Positions 17,495 through 30,297 of a stretch of DNA of 64,000 nucleotides are shown piece by piece. The translations under genes were made by a program, and so were the position numbers. Source of the stretch: Lachnospiraceae bacterium (lineage in GTDB: Bacteria > Bacillota > Clostridia > Lachnospirales > Lachnospiraceae); contig JAJPWX010000042.1 in NCBI GenBank assembly GCA_021205755.1, positions 34,096 to 98,095 of the forward strand, given 5' to 3'. The notes beneath the pieces are model-generated. The model ran no database searches. It was not told where the DNA came from and saw only the letters and a list, made by a program, of their open reading frames with translations. The first letter of the stretch is position 1, and each line of letters starts with the position of its first letter.

Positions 17495-18715
17495 ATGAGC
17501 GATTGGATTACAGGAATGGATTTGTCCACCCTTCTGGCGGTGGAGAAAAACGGCGGCAAATTTTATGACAAGGGCCAGCCGAAGGATGCGATGGAGATTT
17601 TGCGGGGATACGGCATGAATCTGGTGCGTCTTCGTCTCTGGAATGATCCGTTTGATGCAGAAGGAAATTCTTACGGCGCGGGCGGCGGCGACATGGAGAC
17701 GACGCTTGCGCTCGCGAAGCGCGCAAAGCGTCTGGGCATTGGCTGGCTGCTCGATTTTCATTACAGTGACTTTTGGGCGGATCCCGGAAAGCAGCGTGTG
17801 CCGAAGGCATGGCGCGGGATGGGCGCGAAGCAGTTGGAGCAGGCTGTGTATGATTTTACGGCGCAGGTGCTGGAGTGCTGCCGGAGGGAGGATATTCTGC
17901 CGCAGATGGTAGCGGTCGGCAATGAGCTTTCGAACGGACTTTTGTGGCCGCTGGGGCAGCTGCCGCCAAGCGTGGAAGGGAACCCGGAGGCCTACCGGAA
18001 TGTCGCCGCGTTTGTGAGTGCGGGGATTCGTGCAGTGCGGGATTTTGAGAAGAAAATCTGTGCCGCGGATGGGAAAGCAGCGGTAAATGGTTCTGAAGCA
18101 GAAGCTGCGGCGAAGGCGGGATATCATATACCCGTCATGCTTCACCTTGACAACGGAGGCAACAACGAGCTCTACCGCAGGTGGTTTGACCAGTATTTTG
18201 CGAATGGCGGGGAGGACTTCGAATACATTGGCCTGTCGTATTATCCGTTCTGGCATGGGACGCTGGATATGCTGCGCAATAATATGAATGACATTGCCCT
18301 GCGTTACGGCAAAAAGCTGGTGGTGGCGGAAGTCTCAACGGGCTTTACGATGGAGGACTATGCTTCTTACGAAAAGCTGAATGCCAATGAGCGCAAAGGT
18401 ATGGCGACGAAGCCGGAGCTTGCCGCAAAGGTGCCGTATCCGATGAGTCCGCAGGGACAGGCAGATTTTATGAGAGATGTGATTTGGGTGATCCGGCAGG
18501 TGCCGAATGGGCTTGGCTGCGGCTTTATCTACTGGGAACCGGCTTGGCTGCCGGTGCCGGGCGTCGGCTGGGCAAACGCGGCCTCCTGCGAGTACATTCA
18601 GGAAGCAGGACCCTACGGAAATGAGTGGGCGAACCAGGCGCTCTTTGACTATGATGGAAACGCATTGCCGGCGCTGGAGGAAATTCAAAAATATGCGGAT
18701 ACTCCGGCGTCCTGA
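17495..18715 (+). CDS. Intracellular GH53 endo-beta-1,4-galactanase-like enzyme
   Basis: 406 residues. The protein starts MSDWITGMDLSTLLAVEKNG with no signal peptide or CBM, so it is cytosolic, unlike the secreted GH53 at the window start. Family marks: [16 protein letters not shown], acid/base Glu144 in GNELSNG, nucleophile Glu279 in VVAEVSTGF, and an active-site loop region near WEPAWLPVPG. ATG 17495 follows GGAGAAAGAGG; an in-frame start 60 bases upstream would precede the natural domain start and lies before the inverted repeat. It probably trims imported galacto-oligosaccharides before beta-galactosidase acts. The 3' end overlaps the convergent DUF402 gene by 31 bases. Confidence 0.93.
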   Translation: MSDWITGMDLSTLLAVEKNGGKFYDKGQPKDAMEILRGYGMNLVRLRLWNDPFDAEGNSYGAGGGDMETTLALAKRAKRLGIGWLLDFHYSDFWADPGKQRVPKAWRGMGAKQLEQAVYDFTAQVLECCRREDILPQMVAVGNELSNGLLWPLGQLPPSVEGNPEAYRNVAAFVSAGIRAVRDFEKKICAADGKAAVNGSEAEAAAKAGYHIPVMLHLDNGGNNELYRRWFDQYFANGGEDFEYIGLSYYPFWHGTLDMLRNNMNDIALRYGKKLVVAEVSTGFTMEDYASYEKLNANERKGMATKPELAAKVPYPMSPQGQADFMRDVIWVIRQVPNGLGCGFIYWEPAWLPVPGVGWANAASCEYIQEAGPYGNEWANQALFDYDGNALPALEEIQKYADTPAS

Positions 18716-19200
18716 TCCTGCGCTTCCGCATCCTCTATGTATTGCTGAAGCTTTCCAAACGCTCCCTTATAGATTACGGAGAGCAGCTTGTCTGTGCGGC
18801 GCAGCGCGTGCTGCATCTGTTCCTCTGTGATCTTGTGATCGCGTGCGGCGTCTGCGAGTTCGTCGAGATCAACCACCCGCACAAAGCCGTCCGGATAGAC
18901 AATCACGTCTACAAGGAGGTCCGTAAAGACGTAGCTGTTTTCTTTTTCATTGTATTCGTACTCAATAATGTCGCAATACCAGCTGATCAGATTATTTTCA
19001 TGATCATAGAATTTGCTGACTTTGTAGCCTCTCTCCATAAAATAGCAGGAATAGCCATGGTGCAGTGTCTTTTTGGGTCGTATTGTGTGCCATTTTGTGA
19101 TGATGATTTCCCTGTCAGCGTACAGAATATGGTCCTCATCAAGCAGGAGGCATTCCTCCGGGATGATTCTTTTCCGGTACAAACGGATCTCATCGTTCAT
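18685..19200 (-). CDS. DUF402-family protein
   Basis: 171 residues with the DUF402 core: SWYCDIIEYEYNEKENSYVFTDLLVDVIVYPDG followed by VVDLDELADA and a C-terminal helical region. DUF402 members include nucleoside tri- and diphosphate phosphatases and the FomD-like fold (family knowledge); the substrate here is not known. GGGAGAA lies before the ATG at 19200. Its stop lies inside the 3' end of the convergent GH53 gene and no terminator is visible between them, so antisense interference is possible. Confidence 0.82.
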   Translation of the reverse strand: MNDEIRLYRKRIIPEECLLLDEDHILYADREIIITKWHTIRPKKTLHHGYSCYFMERGYKVSKFYDHENNLISWYCDIIEYEYNEKENSYVFTDLLVDVIVYPDGFVRVVDLDELADAARDHKITEEQMQHALRRTDKLLSVIYKGAFGKLQQYIEDAEAQDQDAGVSAYF

Positions 19201-19274
19201 AGTATTCTCCCTGTTATTGATAACAACCTGATTACGTGTTTGCCAGGTGGTCAGAGTAGAAATGGAAATACTCC

Positions 19275-19291
19275 TTCGCTGCGCATCGCGG
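19275..19291. repeat. Short repeat related to those inside lacZ
   Basis: ttcgctgcgcatcgcgg resembles tcgctgcgc[ga]tcggc at 21271 and 22918 in the beta-galactosidase gene. Intergenic here, between the DUF402 start and the AraC stop. Confidence 0.4.
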
Positions 19292-19314
19292 GGCTGTTAA
19301 CGTTTCATTTGGTT

Positions 19315-20229
19315 TTAATGGTTATCAAAAGGCTCTGTGTCAGGCGATTTCCGCCATTCCTTTGGTGTGGTTCCCGCATATCGACGGAAATTGCGGTTGA
19401 AGGTAGCAATGGAAGAAAAGCCGCATTTCTGTGCAATTTCGGCGATGGGATCGTCGGAGGTGCGCAGGCGTTCGCAGGCAGCGTGGACGCGTACCTGATT
19501 GATGTAATCAATCGGTGCAATCTTCATGCATTTGATAAATACACGTCGAAAATTGGTCTCACTCATGTTGCAGAGACCTGCGAGATCTTCCACTCGCAGC
19601 GGAGCCCAGAAGTGGTCGCCTATGTACTCCAGCGCCCGTGTGATCTGCAGGGAATCGGCGGACTGCGGCGGTGCATCCTCCACCGGGGCAGGCTGACGGC
19701 GTGCAATCTCAATGAAGAGGGAGCGCAGAAGCCCATTTACGGAATCCGTATACATCTCCCGTCTCAGGGACATCTCACGCAGGATGGCCTGAATCAGGGC
19801 GGATAATTCCGGAGATTCCATCGTGGTTGTGAAAAAAGCATTTTTATTAATGCGGGAAAGCAGCAGTTCGGCCTGCGCATCATCCGTGGGATAGAGTGTA
19901 CGGATGGATTTTTCCACGTCGATGAACAGATATTCCCAGTGGTTGCCTGTGGGGTTGTCTCCGGTCGTGGTATGCGGGTAATTCTTTGGAATCACACTAA
20001 TCGTGCCGTTCGCGTATTTGTAGGAGGTGTCCTTCAGGGTCAGCAGCCCGGTACCCGCATGACAGCAGCCGATCTCCATCAGGTTGTGAAAGTGCAGGTC
20101 AAGAACCGAACAATCATGGTCATCGTAGCCATACGGATGTGCCCATGCGTCGCCATACAGCGCGAGCAGCGGTTCCCCATAGGGGATTTCATAATAGCGA
20201 AATTCCAGTGCTTCCTTTTTGCGTGCCAT
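19315..20229 (-). CDS. AraC-family regulator, divergent from beta-galactosidase
   Basis: 304 residues. N-terminal cupin-type sensor with HFHNLMEIGCCHAGTG and TISVIPKNYPH, then a C-terminal double helix-turn-helix (LRVEDLAGLCNMSETNFRRVF and DPIAEIAQKCGFSSIATFNRNF, then GTTPKEWR). GAGGAG precedes the ATG at 20229. It is transcribed away from lacZ-galT across a 238-bp shared control region, so it most likely activates them in response to galactose or a galactoside (inference). Sensor ligand not identifiable from sequence. Confidence 0.92.
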   Translation of the reverse strand: MARKKEALEFRYYEIPYGEPLLALYGDAWAHPYGYDDHDCSVLDLHFHNLMEIGCCHAGTGLLTLKDTSYKYANGTISVIPKNYPHTTTGDNPTGNHWEYLFIDVEKSIRTLYPTDDAQAELLLSRINKNAFFTTTMESPELSALIQAILREMSLRREMYTDSVNGLLRSLFIEIARRQPAPVEDAPPQSADSLQITRALEYIGDHFWAPLRVEDLAGLCNMSETNFRRVFIKCMKIAPIDYINQVRVHAACERLRTSDDPIAEIAQKCGFSSIATFNRNFRRYAGTTPKEWRKSPDTEPFDNH

Positions 20230-20376
20230 TGTTTTGTGTACTCCTCAGTGCTAGGTTGTCCGGAACGCGCCGACAACGGCTGATTGTTATAGTAAACGAC
20301 GCAAGTCGTTTTACATATTTGCTTCATCATAACAGAAAATCATGAAAAAAGAAACAGAAATCTTGACTTTTTCTGC

Positions 20377-20405
20377 TTGACGACAGGAGTTGGGATTTGT
20401 ACAAT
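20377..20405 (+). promoter_or_regulatory. lacZ promoter
   Basis: TTGACG, 17-base spacer, TACAAT, with expected transcription start near 20412. It lies in the AraC-lacZ divergent region. Confidence 0.65.
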
Positions 20406-20409
20406 GTTC

Positions 20410-20429
20410 GTAACCGTTCAGAACAGTAT
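20410..20429 (+). repeat. Half-end of the 228-bp inverted-repeat element family
   Basis: gtaaccgttcagaacagtat resembles the element end ggtaacaattcagaacagca (36245-36264). It covers the start of the lacZ leader. Confidence 0.45.
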
Positions 20430-20446
20430 AGTTACGAGTGAAATGA

Positions 20447-23917
<3,471 letters not shown>

Positions 23918-24025
23918 GGAATCGAAAGGCGATTGGTAGCATGAAATACTCCGATGAACAACGCGTAAAAAATATAAAGCAGCTCGAAGAAATAACAGAA
24001 AACAAATAAGAGGGGGAAAAGCGAC

Positions 24026-25612
24026 ATGATTCAGAAAAATATTGTTCAATTGGTGCAATATGGCCTTACGACCGGCCTGATTGAGGCGGAGGATGCGATT
24101 TATACAGCCAACCGTGTTCTGGAATTGCTGAAAATTGACGCTCTGGATGAGACAGCGGAGTCTGAAATTCTGGGTTTTGCGGCCGAAAAGACGGGGAGTG
24201 ATGACGCAGATATCATCGCGGCATTGCCGGACATCCTCGGCGCGATCTGTGACTATGCGTATGAAAACGGGATTCTGGAGGAAAATACGATCGGCTACCG
24301 GGATCTGTTTGACACGAAGGTGATGAGCCTGCTGGTCGACCGCCCTTCCAATGTGATCCGCAAGTTTAATGAGCGCTATCAGAAGGATCCGAAGCTGGCG
24401 ACGGATTTTCATTATAAATTCAGCCAGGATACCGATTATATCCGCCGTTACCGTATCGCGCGCGATATGAAATGGGTCGCTCCGACGGAGTATGGCGACC
24501 TGGATATCACGATTAACCTCTCTAAGCCGGAGAAGGATCCGAAAGCGATCGCGGCGGCGCGGAATGCAGCGCAGTCGGCGTACCCGAAATGCCAGCTTTG
24601 CATGGAAAATGAGGGCTACGCGGGGCGTCTGAATCATCCGGCGCGGCAAAACCACCGCATCATTCCGGTGACGATCAACGGCAGCCAGTGGGGCTTCCAG
24701 TATTCGCCTTATGTGTATTACAATGAGCACTGCATCGTGTTCAACCGGCAGCATGTGCCGATGAAGATTGAGCGCGCGACATTTGCGAAGCTGCTCGATT
24801 TTGTGCGGCAGTTCCCGCATTATTTTGTCGGCTCCAATGCGGATCTGCCGATCGTGGGCGGCTCTATTCTCAGCCACGACCACTTCCAGGGCGGCTGTTA
24901 TGAGTTCGCGATGGCAAAAGCGCCGGTTGAGAAAAAACTTGTCTTTACCGGATATGAAGATGTCGAGGCCGGGATTGTCAAATGGCCGATGTCCGTCATC
25001 CGTATCCGCAGTGAGCAGGCGGAGCGCCTGATTGATCTGGCGGACAAAATTCTGCTGGCATGGCGCAGCTATACGGATGAGACGGCGTTTGTGTTCGCCG
25101 AGACCGAAGGGGAGCCGCATAACACGATCACGCCGATTGCCCGGAAACGCGGCGGCAAATTCGAGCTCGACCTGGTGCTGCGAAACAATATTACGACAGA
25201 GGAGCATCCGCTCGGCGTCTTCCATCCGCATGCGGAGCTGCATCATATCAAAAAAGAAAACATCGGTCTGATTGAGGTCATGGGTCTTGCAGTGCTTCCG
25301 GCCAGACTGAAAGGAGAACTGGAACACCTAAAGACAGCGATGGTAGAAGGCCGCGATATTTCCGGGGATGAAGAGCTTGCTAAGCACGCGCCATGGGTAG
25401 AAGAGCTGAAGCTGAAATACCGGAACAGCACCAGTACAACGGGCGGCGTGGGAGAACCGCTTTGCTTTACGGCGGACGCCATTGACCGGATCATAGAGGA
25501 TGAGGTCGGCTTGGTGTTCAGCAAGGTGCTGGAGCACGCCGGGGTCTATAAGCGCACGGAAGAAGGCCAGGCAGCGTTTTTAAGATTTGTGGAGTGTGTG
25601 AATTGTAGGTGA
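24026..25612 (+). CDS. galT: UDP-glucose-hexose-1-phosphate uridylyltransferase, class II
   Basis: 528 residues, the length of the Gram-positive class II GalT rather than the ~350-residue E. coli form. It exchanges uridylyl groups between UDP-glucose and galactose-1-phosphate. Seen: opening IVQLVQYGLTTGLIEAEDAIY, CQLCMENEGYAGR, and the conserved ILSHDHFQGGCYEF histidine block. AGAGGGGGAAAAG precedes the ATG. It lies 108 bp after lacZ and is probably co-transcribed. galK and galE are not in the window. Its stop is five bases from the stop of the convergent GH5 gene with no terminator between. Confidence 0.95.
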   Translation: MIQKNIVQLVQYGLTTGLIEAEDAIYTANRVLELLKIDALDETAESEILGFAAEKTGSDDADIIAALPDILGAICDYAYENGILEENTIGYRDLFDTKVMSLLVDRPSNVIRKFNERYQKDPKLATDFHYKFSQDTDYIRRYRIARDMKWVAPTEYGDLDITINLSKPEKDPKAIAAARNAAQSAYPKCQLCMENEGYAGRLNHPARQNHRIIPVTINGSQWGFQYSPYVYYNEHCIVFNRQHVPMKIERATFAKLLDFVRQFPHYFVGSNADLPIVGGSILSHDHFQGGCYEFAMAKAPVEKKLVFTGYEDVEAGIVKWPMSVIRIRSEQAERLIDLADKILLAWRSYTDETAFVFAETEGEPHNTITPIARKRGGKFELDLVLRNNITTEEHPLGVFHPHAELHHIKKENIGLIEVMGLAVLPARLKGELEHLKTAMVEGRDISGDEELAKHAPWVEELKLKYRNSTSTTGGVGEPLCFTADAIDRIIEDEVGLVFSKVLEHAGVYKRTEEGQAAFLRFVECVNCR

Positions 25613-25616
25613 GAGC

Positions 25617-27215
25617 CTATAATTTCACGCTGACAAATAGCGATTCCGCTTCCTCCTGTTCAAGAACAAAATTTACCGCGTCGGTCACAACAATAAAACC
25701 GATATCGGAAATCGTTCCGTCCGCTTCGATCGTCTGATTGTAGCTCTTTGGCGTAATGGTCAGCGAAGTGTCGGTAATGGAATACTCGCCGTTCCAGCTA
25801 TCTGAGAGGGAGAAGCTGTCACTGAAATTCAGCGTTATCGTCCAGCCGGAAAGACTGCTACCGGAGATATTTTCCAGTTCCATCGTGTATTGGAAATAAT
25901 ATTGACCGTTGCTTTCCCACTGATTCGCGAGGACAACCGTATATTCGATGGAACCCTCAGAGACGGTTCCGGTATCGCCGGAAGCGCCTGCCTGCGTGCC
26001 GCCGTTGGACGTATCAGCGGAATTGTTATCGGAATCGGAATCGCCGTCGGAACTGGAAGCATTTTCTGACGTATCCGCAGAGTTAGAACTTCCGGATGCG
26101 GTATCCTCCCCGGAAAGCGGCTCTCCGGTCAGCATTTCGTACAGCCACAGTCCGGATTCGTTGAGATCGTCGGCGGTGAAGCCACTGGTCTTTGTGCAGG
26201 TGCTTTTGAGGATCGCAGAGCTTTCGTCCCGGTTGGAAAGGTTCCACATGACATAGCTGATCTGGCAGCTGTCGAGCAGTGAAATCCACTGATTTGCCTG
26301 ATCTATGTCAAGCGCGCCGTTTCCACTGGCGTCACAGATGCCGTACTCGGAGACAAAGATGGGCAGCCCCGCATTTACCGCCGAGGTCAGCGTGCTGCGC
26401 AGAGAATCTGTGTGCGTAGCAGCGTAAAAATGCAGCGTGTACATGAGATTGTCATATCCGGTGATGGGATCTGCGGCGGCCTGATCGACGTATTGAGACC
26501 AGTTCGGCGTCCCGACCAGAATCACGGCGTCCGGATCATTTGCGTGAATAATCGGGATGATTTCCGCAGCGTAAGCTTTGATGTCTGCCCAGGTTGTACT
26601 GCCATTTGGCTCATTGCAAATTTCGTAGAGGACGTTCACATTGTCTGCATACGTAGAAGACATTTCCTCAAAGAAAGCTTTCGCTTCCTCGATGTAGGTA
26701 TTCGGGTTCCCGTCAGAGAGAATGTGCCAGTCGATGATGACATACATATCCAGCTCGGTAGCGTATTCTACGCCGCTTTTTACCAGAGATTTCAGGTATT
26801 CCTGGTCGCCGTCTGTGCAGTAGCCGCCAGATTCCGCGGTATACATTGCCAGACGGATGATATTTATATTCCACTCATTTTTGAACTGTGCGAAGCAATC
26901 CTTATTAATATATTCCGGATACCAGACGACACCGAGGGTGCTGATGCCTTTTAGCTGCACCGGATTGCCCTCCGAATTCGATAATTGCGTGCCGATGACC
27001 TGCAGTGCCCCGCAGGTGGACGGGACCGCAATGGCGGAATCCCCAGAGACCTCCCCGGAAGTATCTTCGGCTGCTGATTCGGAAACGCCCCCTTCGGCTG
27101 CTTCGCTTTCTTCGGCTTGTACACTTGCGGCATTCAGAAAGCCAAGTACGATGAAAAGGCCGAATGCCAGGATCAGGAGCATCGGGAATGGAAAAGATGC
27201 GATTTTCTGACTCAT
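25617..27215 (-). CDS. Secreted GH5 glycoside hydrolase with C-terminal CBM2-like domain
   Basis: 532 residues. Signal peptide FPMLLILAFGLFIVLGFLNAASVQAEE, then an acidic linker, a GH5 (endoglucanase-like) domain at ~70-420 with Glu202 in YEICNEPNG (acid/base) and Glu290 in IFVSEYGICD (nucleophile), a Ser/Asp-rich linker (~420-455) and a CBM2-like beta-sandwich with SLSGWTITLNFSD and SDSWNGEYS. It probably cuts beta-1,4-glucan or a related backbone outside the cell. ATG 27215 follows GGGAGGG and begins a standard signal peptide; upstream in-frame starts were rejected. It converges on galT and seems to be an independent unit. Confidence 0.93.
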   Translation of the reverse strand: MSQKIASFPFPMLLILAFGLFIVLGFLNAASVQAEESEAAEGGVSESAAEDTSGEVSGDSAIAVPSTCGALQVIGTQLSNSEGNPVQLKGISTLGVVWYPEYINKDCFAQFKNEWNINIIRLAMYTAESGGYCTDGDQEYLKSLVKSGVEYATELDMYVIIDWHILSDGNPNTYIEEAKAFFEEMSSTYADNVNVLYEICNEPNGSTTWADIKAYAAEIIPIIHANDPDAVILVGTPNWSQYVDQAAADPITGYDNLMYTLHFYAATHTDSLRSTLTSAVNAGLPIFVSEYGICDASGNGALDIDQANQWISLLDSCQISYVMWNLSNRDESSAILKSTCTKTSGFTADDLNESGLWLYEMLTGEPLSGEDTASGSSNSADTSENASSSDGDSDSDNNSADTSNGGTQAGASGDTGTVSEGSIEYTVVLANQWESNGQYYFQYTMELENISGSSLSGWTITLNFSDSFSLSDSWNGEYSITDTSLTITPKSYNQTIEADGTISDIGFIVVTDAVNFVLEQEEAESLFVSVKL

Positions 27216-27351
27216 AAAAACCCTCCCTGTGAATGTAATGGTAACCTTATTTTTCATAACGCTTCTTACCATGATTATAGCGACGGTCAGGGGAAATGTC
27301 ACGCTTTTTTTGATTGTAATGTTACAAGGAAGCCTGAAAGGATAAAAATAG

Positions 27352-27381
27352 TTGCATAAAACGCCCATTATTTGCTATAAT
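27352..27381 (+). promoter_or_regulatory. Promoter of the AAA/DUF4143 gene
   Basis: TTGCAT, 18-base spacer, TATAAT. A ~170-base AT-rich leader follows before the start codon. Confidence 0.6.
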
Positions 27382-27394
27382 ATAAAAAACCGTC

Positions 27395-27468
27395 ATTTCG
27401 GGCTTATTTTGAATAAAACAAATTGATATTTCGGGATAAAAAATGAATAAAATAAATCGTTATTTCGG
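27395..27468 (+). repeat. Two tandem ~33-bp AT-rich units in the leader
   Basis: Units 27395-27427 and 27428-27461 both begin atttcggg and contain gaataaaa[ct]aaat; a third atttcgg starts at 27462. They lie in the 5' leader of the ATPase gene. Confidence 0.5.
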
Positions 27469-27556
27469 AAATTTCCATCTGAAATAAGCTATTCGGGTTT
27501 GAAATTTCGATTTAAAAACAGAAACTTCAAACATGGGATGAAGAGGGGGCAGAATT

Positions 27557-28903
27557 ATGTTTAAACGCAAGATTTATGATGAAATGAAGAAATGGAAAGA
27601 AGAGTCGGATGGTATGTCAGCCCTTTTGATAGAAGGAGCAAGGCGTATCGGCAAGAGTACGGTAGTGACAGAATTTGCGAAGAATGAATATAAAGAATTC
27701 CTGCTGATTGACTTTTCCATATGTGAAGAAGCCATAAAAACAAATTTTGATAATATAGGGAACCTGGATATGTTCTTTCGGAATTTGTTTGTATTGATGG
27801 AAAAGGTGCTGCCTGTAGGCCAGTCGTTGATTGTATTTGATGAGGTTCAATTGTTCCCAAAAGCACGTCAAGCAATCAAGCAATTAGTGAAGGACGGAAG
27901 ATATCATTATGTTGAGACGGGCTCGCTCATATCCATAAACAGTAATGTGAAAGATATCCTGATTCCATCAGAAGAGGAAAGTCTGAAAATGTATCCGATG
28001 GATTTCGAGGAATTTTTATGGGCGAATGGCAATTATGTGTATATGGATGCAATAAGGGATTCTTTTGAACACAGAAAACCGCTGGGCGGCGACATCCACA
28101 GGAAAATTATGCAGATGTTCAGAAACTATATGGCGGTCGGAGGAATGCCGCAGGCTGTGAGCGCTTATGTGGAGGGAAAAGATTTCCGGGCGATTGACCG
28201 GGTGAAAAGAAACATTATTAAACTGTATACGCAGGATTTGAAGAAGCATGATAGAGATGATGGGGATCGCGCCTCTTTGGTCTTCAAATCCTTACCGGAA
28301 CAGCTGATGAACCATAATTCTGTCTTCCGATATTCGGTTGTAGATGAAAGCGCGAGGCAAAAGAATTGTATGAATGCCATTGATTTTTTGGGTGAGTCCA
28401 TGATTGTAAATAATTGTCTCAATGTGACGAAGCCCGATGTGTCATTGGCGTTATATTCGGATCGCTCGAAATTTAAAATGTATATGGGTGATACCGGATT
28501 ATTGATTTCTTATTTATTACAAAACAGCAAGGAGACACCAGATAAAATGTACAGAGCGCTTATATTGGACAATCTGGGGATTAATCAAGGTATGATTTTT
28601 GAGAATATGGTAGCACAGATGCTTCGCACCAATGGTTATGAGTTGTACTATCACGAATTTACTTATAAGGCAGAAAATAATGAGACGGAAAAGCCGTACG
28701 AGGTAGATTTCCTACTGGTAAGGGGGAAAAGAATTGTCCCAATAGAAGTGAAATCATCTAATTACCGAAGTCATAAATCGTTTGATTATTTTAAGACGAA
28801 ATATGAGGTGAAAATGAACGAGAGGTATCTGATTTACGCAAAAGATTTAGATGTGGCAGAGGACATTACGTATATTCCAATTTATATGACGTGTTGTTTG
28901 TAA
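27557..28903 (+). CDS. AAA-14/DUF4143-type ATPase
   Basis: 448 residues. Walker A GARRIGKST near residue 28, Walker B SLIVFDEVQ near 95, FSICEEAIK region, central helical part, and the C-terminal DUF4143 PD-(D/E)XK-like fold (VDFLLVRGKRIVPIEVKSS). Such proteins are widespread in Clostridia, often on mobile or variable regions; their role is not established. GAGGGGGCAG precedes the ATG. It has its own promoter with a repeat-bearing leader. AT-rich codon use differs from the carbohydrate genes next to it, which hints at acquisition by transfer (inference). Confidence 0.88.
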   Translation: MFKRKIYDEMKKWKEESDGMSALLIEGARRIGKSTVVTEFAKNEYKEFLLIDFSICEEAIKTNFDNIGNLDMFFRNLFVLMEKVLPVGQSLIVFDEVQLFPKARQAIKQLVKDGRYHYVETGSLISINSNVKDILIPSEEESLKMYPMDFEEFLWANGNYVYMDAIRDSFEHRKPLGGDIHRKIMQMFRNYMAVGGMPQAVSAYVEGKDFRAIDRVKRNIIKLYTQDLKKHDRDDGDRASLVFKSLPEQLMNHNSVFRYSVVDESARQKNCMNAIDFLGESMIVNNCLNVTKPDVSLALYSDRSKFKMYMGDTGLLISYLLQNSKETPDKMYRALILDNLGINQGMIFENMVAQMLRTNGYELYYHEFTYKAENNETEKPYEVDFLLVRGKRIVPIEVKSSNYRSHKSFDYFKTKYEVKMNERYLIYAKDLDVAEDITYIPIYMTCCL

Positions 28904-29007
28904 GATCGTTGTTATTATTTTTCAAATCTGATCGCGGTTCGTTCTGGTTTTTGATGAATGGTTCTTTCTGGCTGAAGGCAGGAACTGCGAGATGCCAAAC
29001 GAGTGCC

Positions 29008-29036
29008 TTGCAAGACAGAATTTTGTATGATAGAAT
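29008..29036 (+). promoter_or_regulatory. Promoter of the LCP gene
   Basis: TTGCAA, 17-base spacer, TAGAAT. The stretch 28904-29148 holds nothing else recognised. Confidence 0.55.
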
Positions 29037-29148
29037 GACTTTACCATACGTATTCCGTGCGGACGCGCAGAAAAGACAGTCCCGGAAAGCGTGAATCGGT
29101 ACAGCAGTGAAACCGAAGCATTAATTAAGAATTTTAGGAGAAACAGAA

Positions 29149-30186
29149 ATGGCGGATAGGGATAAAAAGAAAAAACGAGGCGGACGGCGTCTGGTTCTGG
29201 TGGGGACATTGAGCGTAGTGGCAGTTATGCTGATTTTGGCATGTGTCGCCGCGTTTGCGGTCAATCATGTGATGAGCAGCATCAGCGAGATTGAGGAAGT
29301 TGAGCTTCTGGATCCGGAAAGCGAAGATTTTGAGACGGATGAGGATGCCGGTGAGGACAGTATGGATCCGGATGAGGTAGAATGGGCAGAGGATGTGGAA
29401 GAGGAGACAGAAAAGAGTGCAGGTGTGACGAATATTCTGCTGATCGGGCAGGATACGCGTACGACAGGCGCGCGGGAGCGCTCGGATTCCATGATTCTCA
29501 TTTCGATCAACGACGATACGGATGAGGTCAATATGATTTCTATTATGCGGGATCTGTATGTACAGATTCCCGGCTATTCAGACAACCGCATCAACGCTGC
29601 TTACCAGTTTGGCGGGGCGACGCTGCTTGATGAGGTGATTGAGAAGAACTTCGGCGTGACGATTGATTATAATGTAGAGATTGATTTTTCTGGTTTCCAG
29701 AGCGTCATTGACCTGTTAGGGGGCGTGGATATCACGCTGACCTCGACGGAGGCAAGCTATTTCCGAGCACAGGGATATAGTGTGTCGGAAGGCACCAATC
29801 ATGTGTACGGCGAGTTTGCGCTTGTCTATGCGCGCACACGGTATGTTTCTACAGCCACGGAGGCCAACGACTTTGGCCGGACCCAGCGGCAGCGCGCGGT
29901 AATTACAAGTATTTTTAATGCCTATAAGGATGTGGGGCTTGCAACACAGATTTCGCTGCTCGATGATATCCTGGAGCTGGTGTCGACCGATATGACCAAC
30001 ACGGAAATCCTTTCCATGCTGTACCTCGCGCAGTCGATGGATTTGAGTGAGCTCGGATCTTACCGGATCCCGGTGGACGGCTCTTATACGAATCAGACGA
30101 TCCGCGGCATGAGCGTTCTGGTGCCGGATCTGACCGTGAACCGCGCGGCGATCAAGGAAATGATTGCCGGGACATATGAGCAGTAA
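29149..30186 (+). CDS. LytR-CpsA-Psr (LCP) family protein
   Basis: 345 residues. A short basic cytosolic tail, one membrane helix (LVGTLSVVAVMLILACVAAF, ~20-42), a very acidic spacer (~47-87), and the extracellular LCP domain with NILLIGQDTR, RSDSMILISIN, MRDLYVQIPGY, DNRINAAYQFGG and ARTRYVS/RTQRQR. LCP enzymes move polyprenyl-phosphate-linked glycopolymers onto peptidoglycan (family knowledge). AGGAG precedes the ATG. The acidic spacer is longer than in most members. Monocistronic; followed by the thrS T-box. Confidence 0.93.
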   Translation: MADRDKKKKRGGRRLVLVGTLSVVAVMLILACVAAFAVNHVMSSISEIEEVELLDPESEDFETDEDAGEDSMDPDEVEWAEDVEEETEKSAGVTNILLIGQDTRTTGARERSDSMILISINDDTDEVNMISIMRDLYVQIPGYSDNRINAAYQFGGATLLDEVIEKNFGVTIDYNVEIDFSGFQSVIDLLGGVDITLTSTEASYFRAQGYSVSEGTNHVYGEFALVYARTRYVSTATEANDFGRTQRQRAVITSIFNAYKDVGLATQISLLDDILELVSTDMTNTEILSMLYLAQSMDLSELGSYRIPVDGSYTNQTIRGMSVLVPDLTVNRAAIKEMIAGTYEQ

Positions 30187-30263
30187 AAAGATTCTGGAGT
30201 ATAGTTGTGACGGCAGGAAATAGTGGAATAACGGAATCGTTATCCGATAGTAAAAATCGGGTG

Positions 30264-30291
30264 TTGACAAACCGGTTTGAAATGCTATACT
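30264..30291 (+). promoter_or_regulatory. thrS promoter
   Basis: TTGACA, 16-base spacer, TATACT, upstream of the T-box leader. Confidence 0.75.
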
Positions 30292-30297
30292 TGTCTG

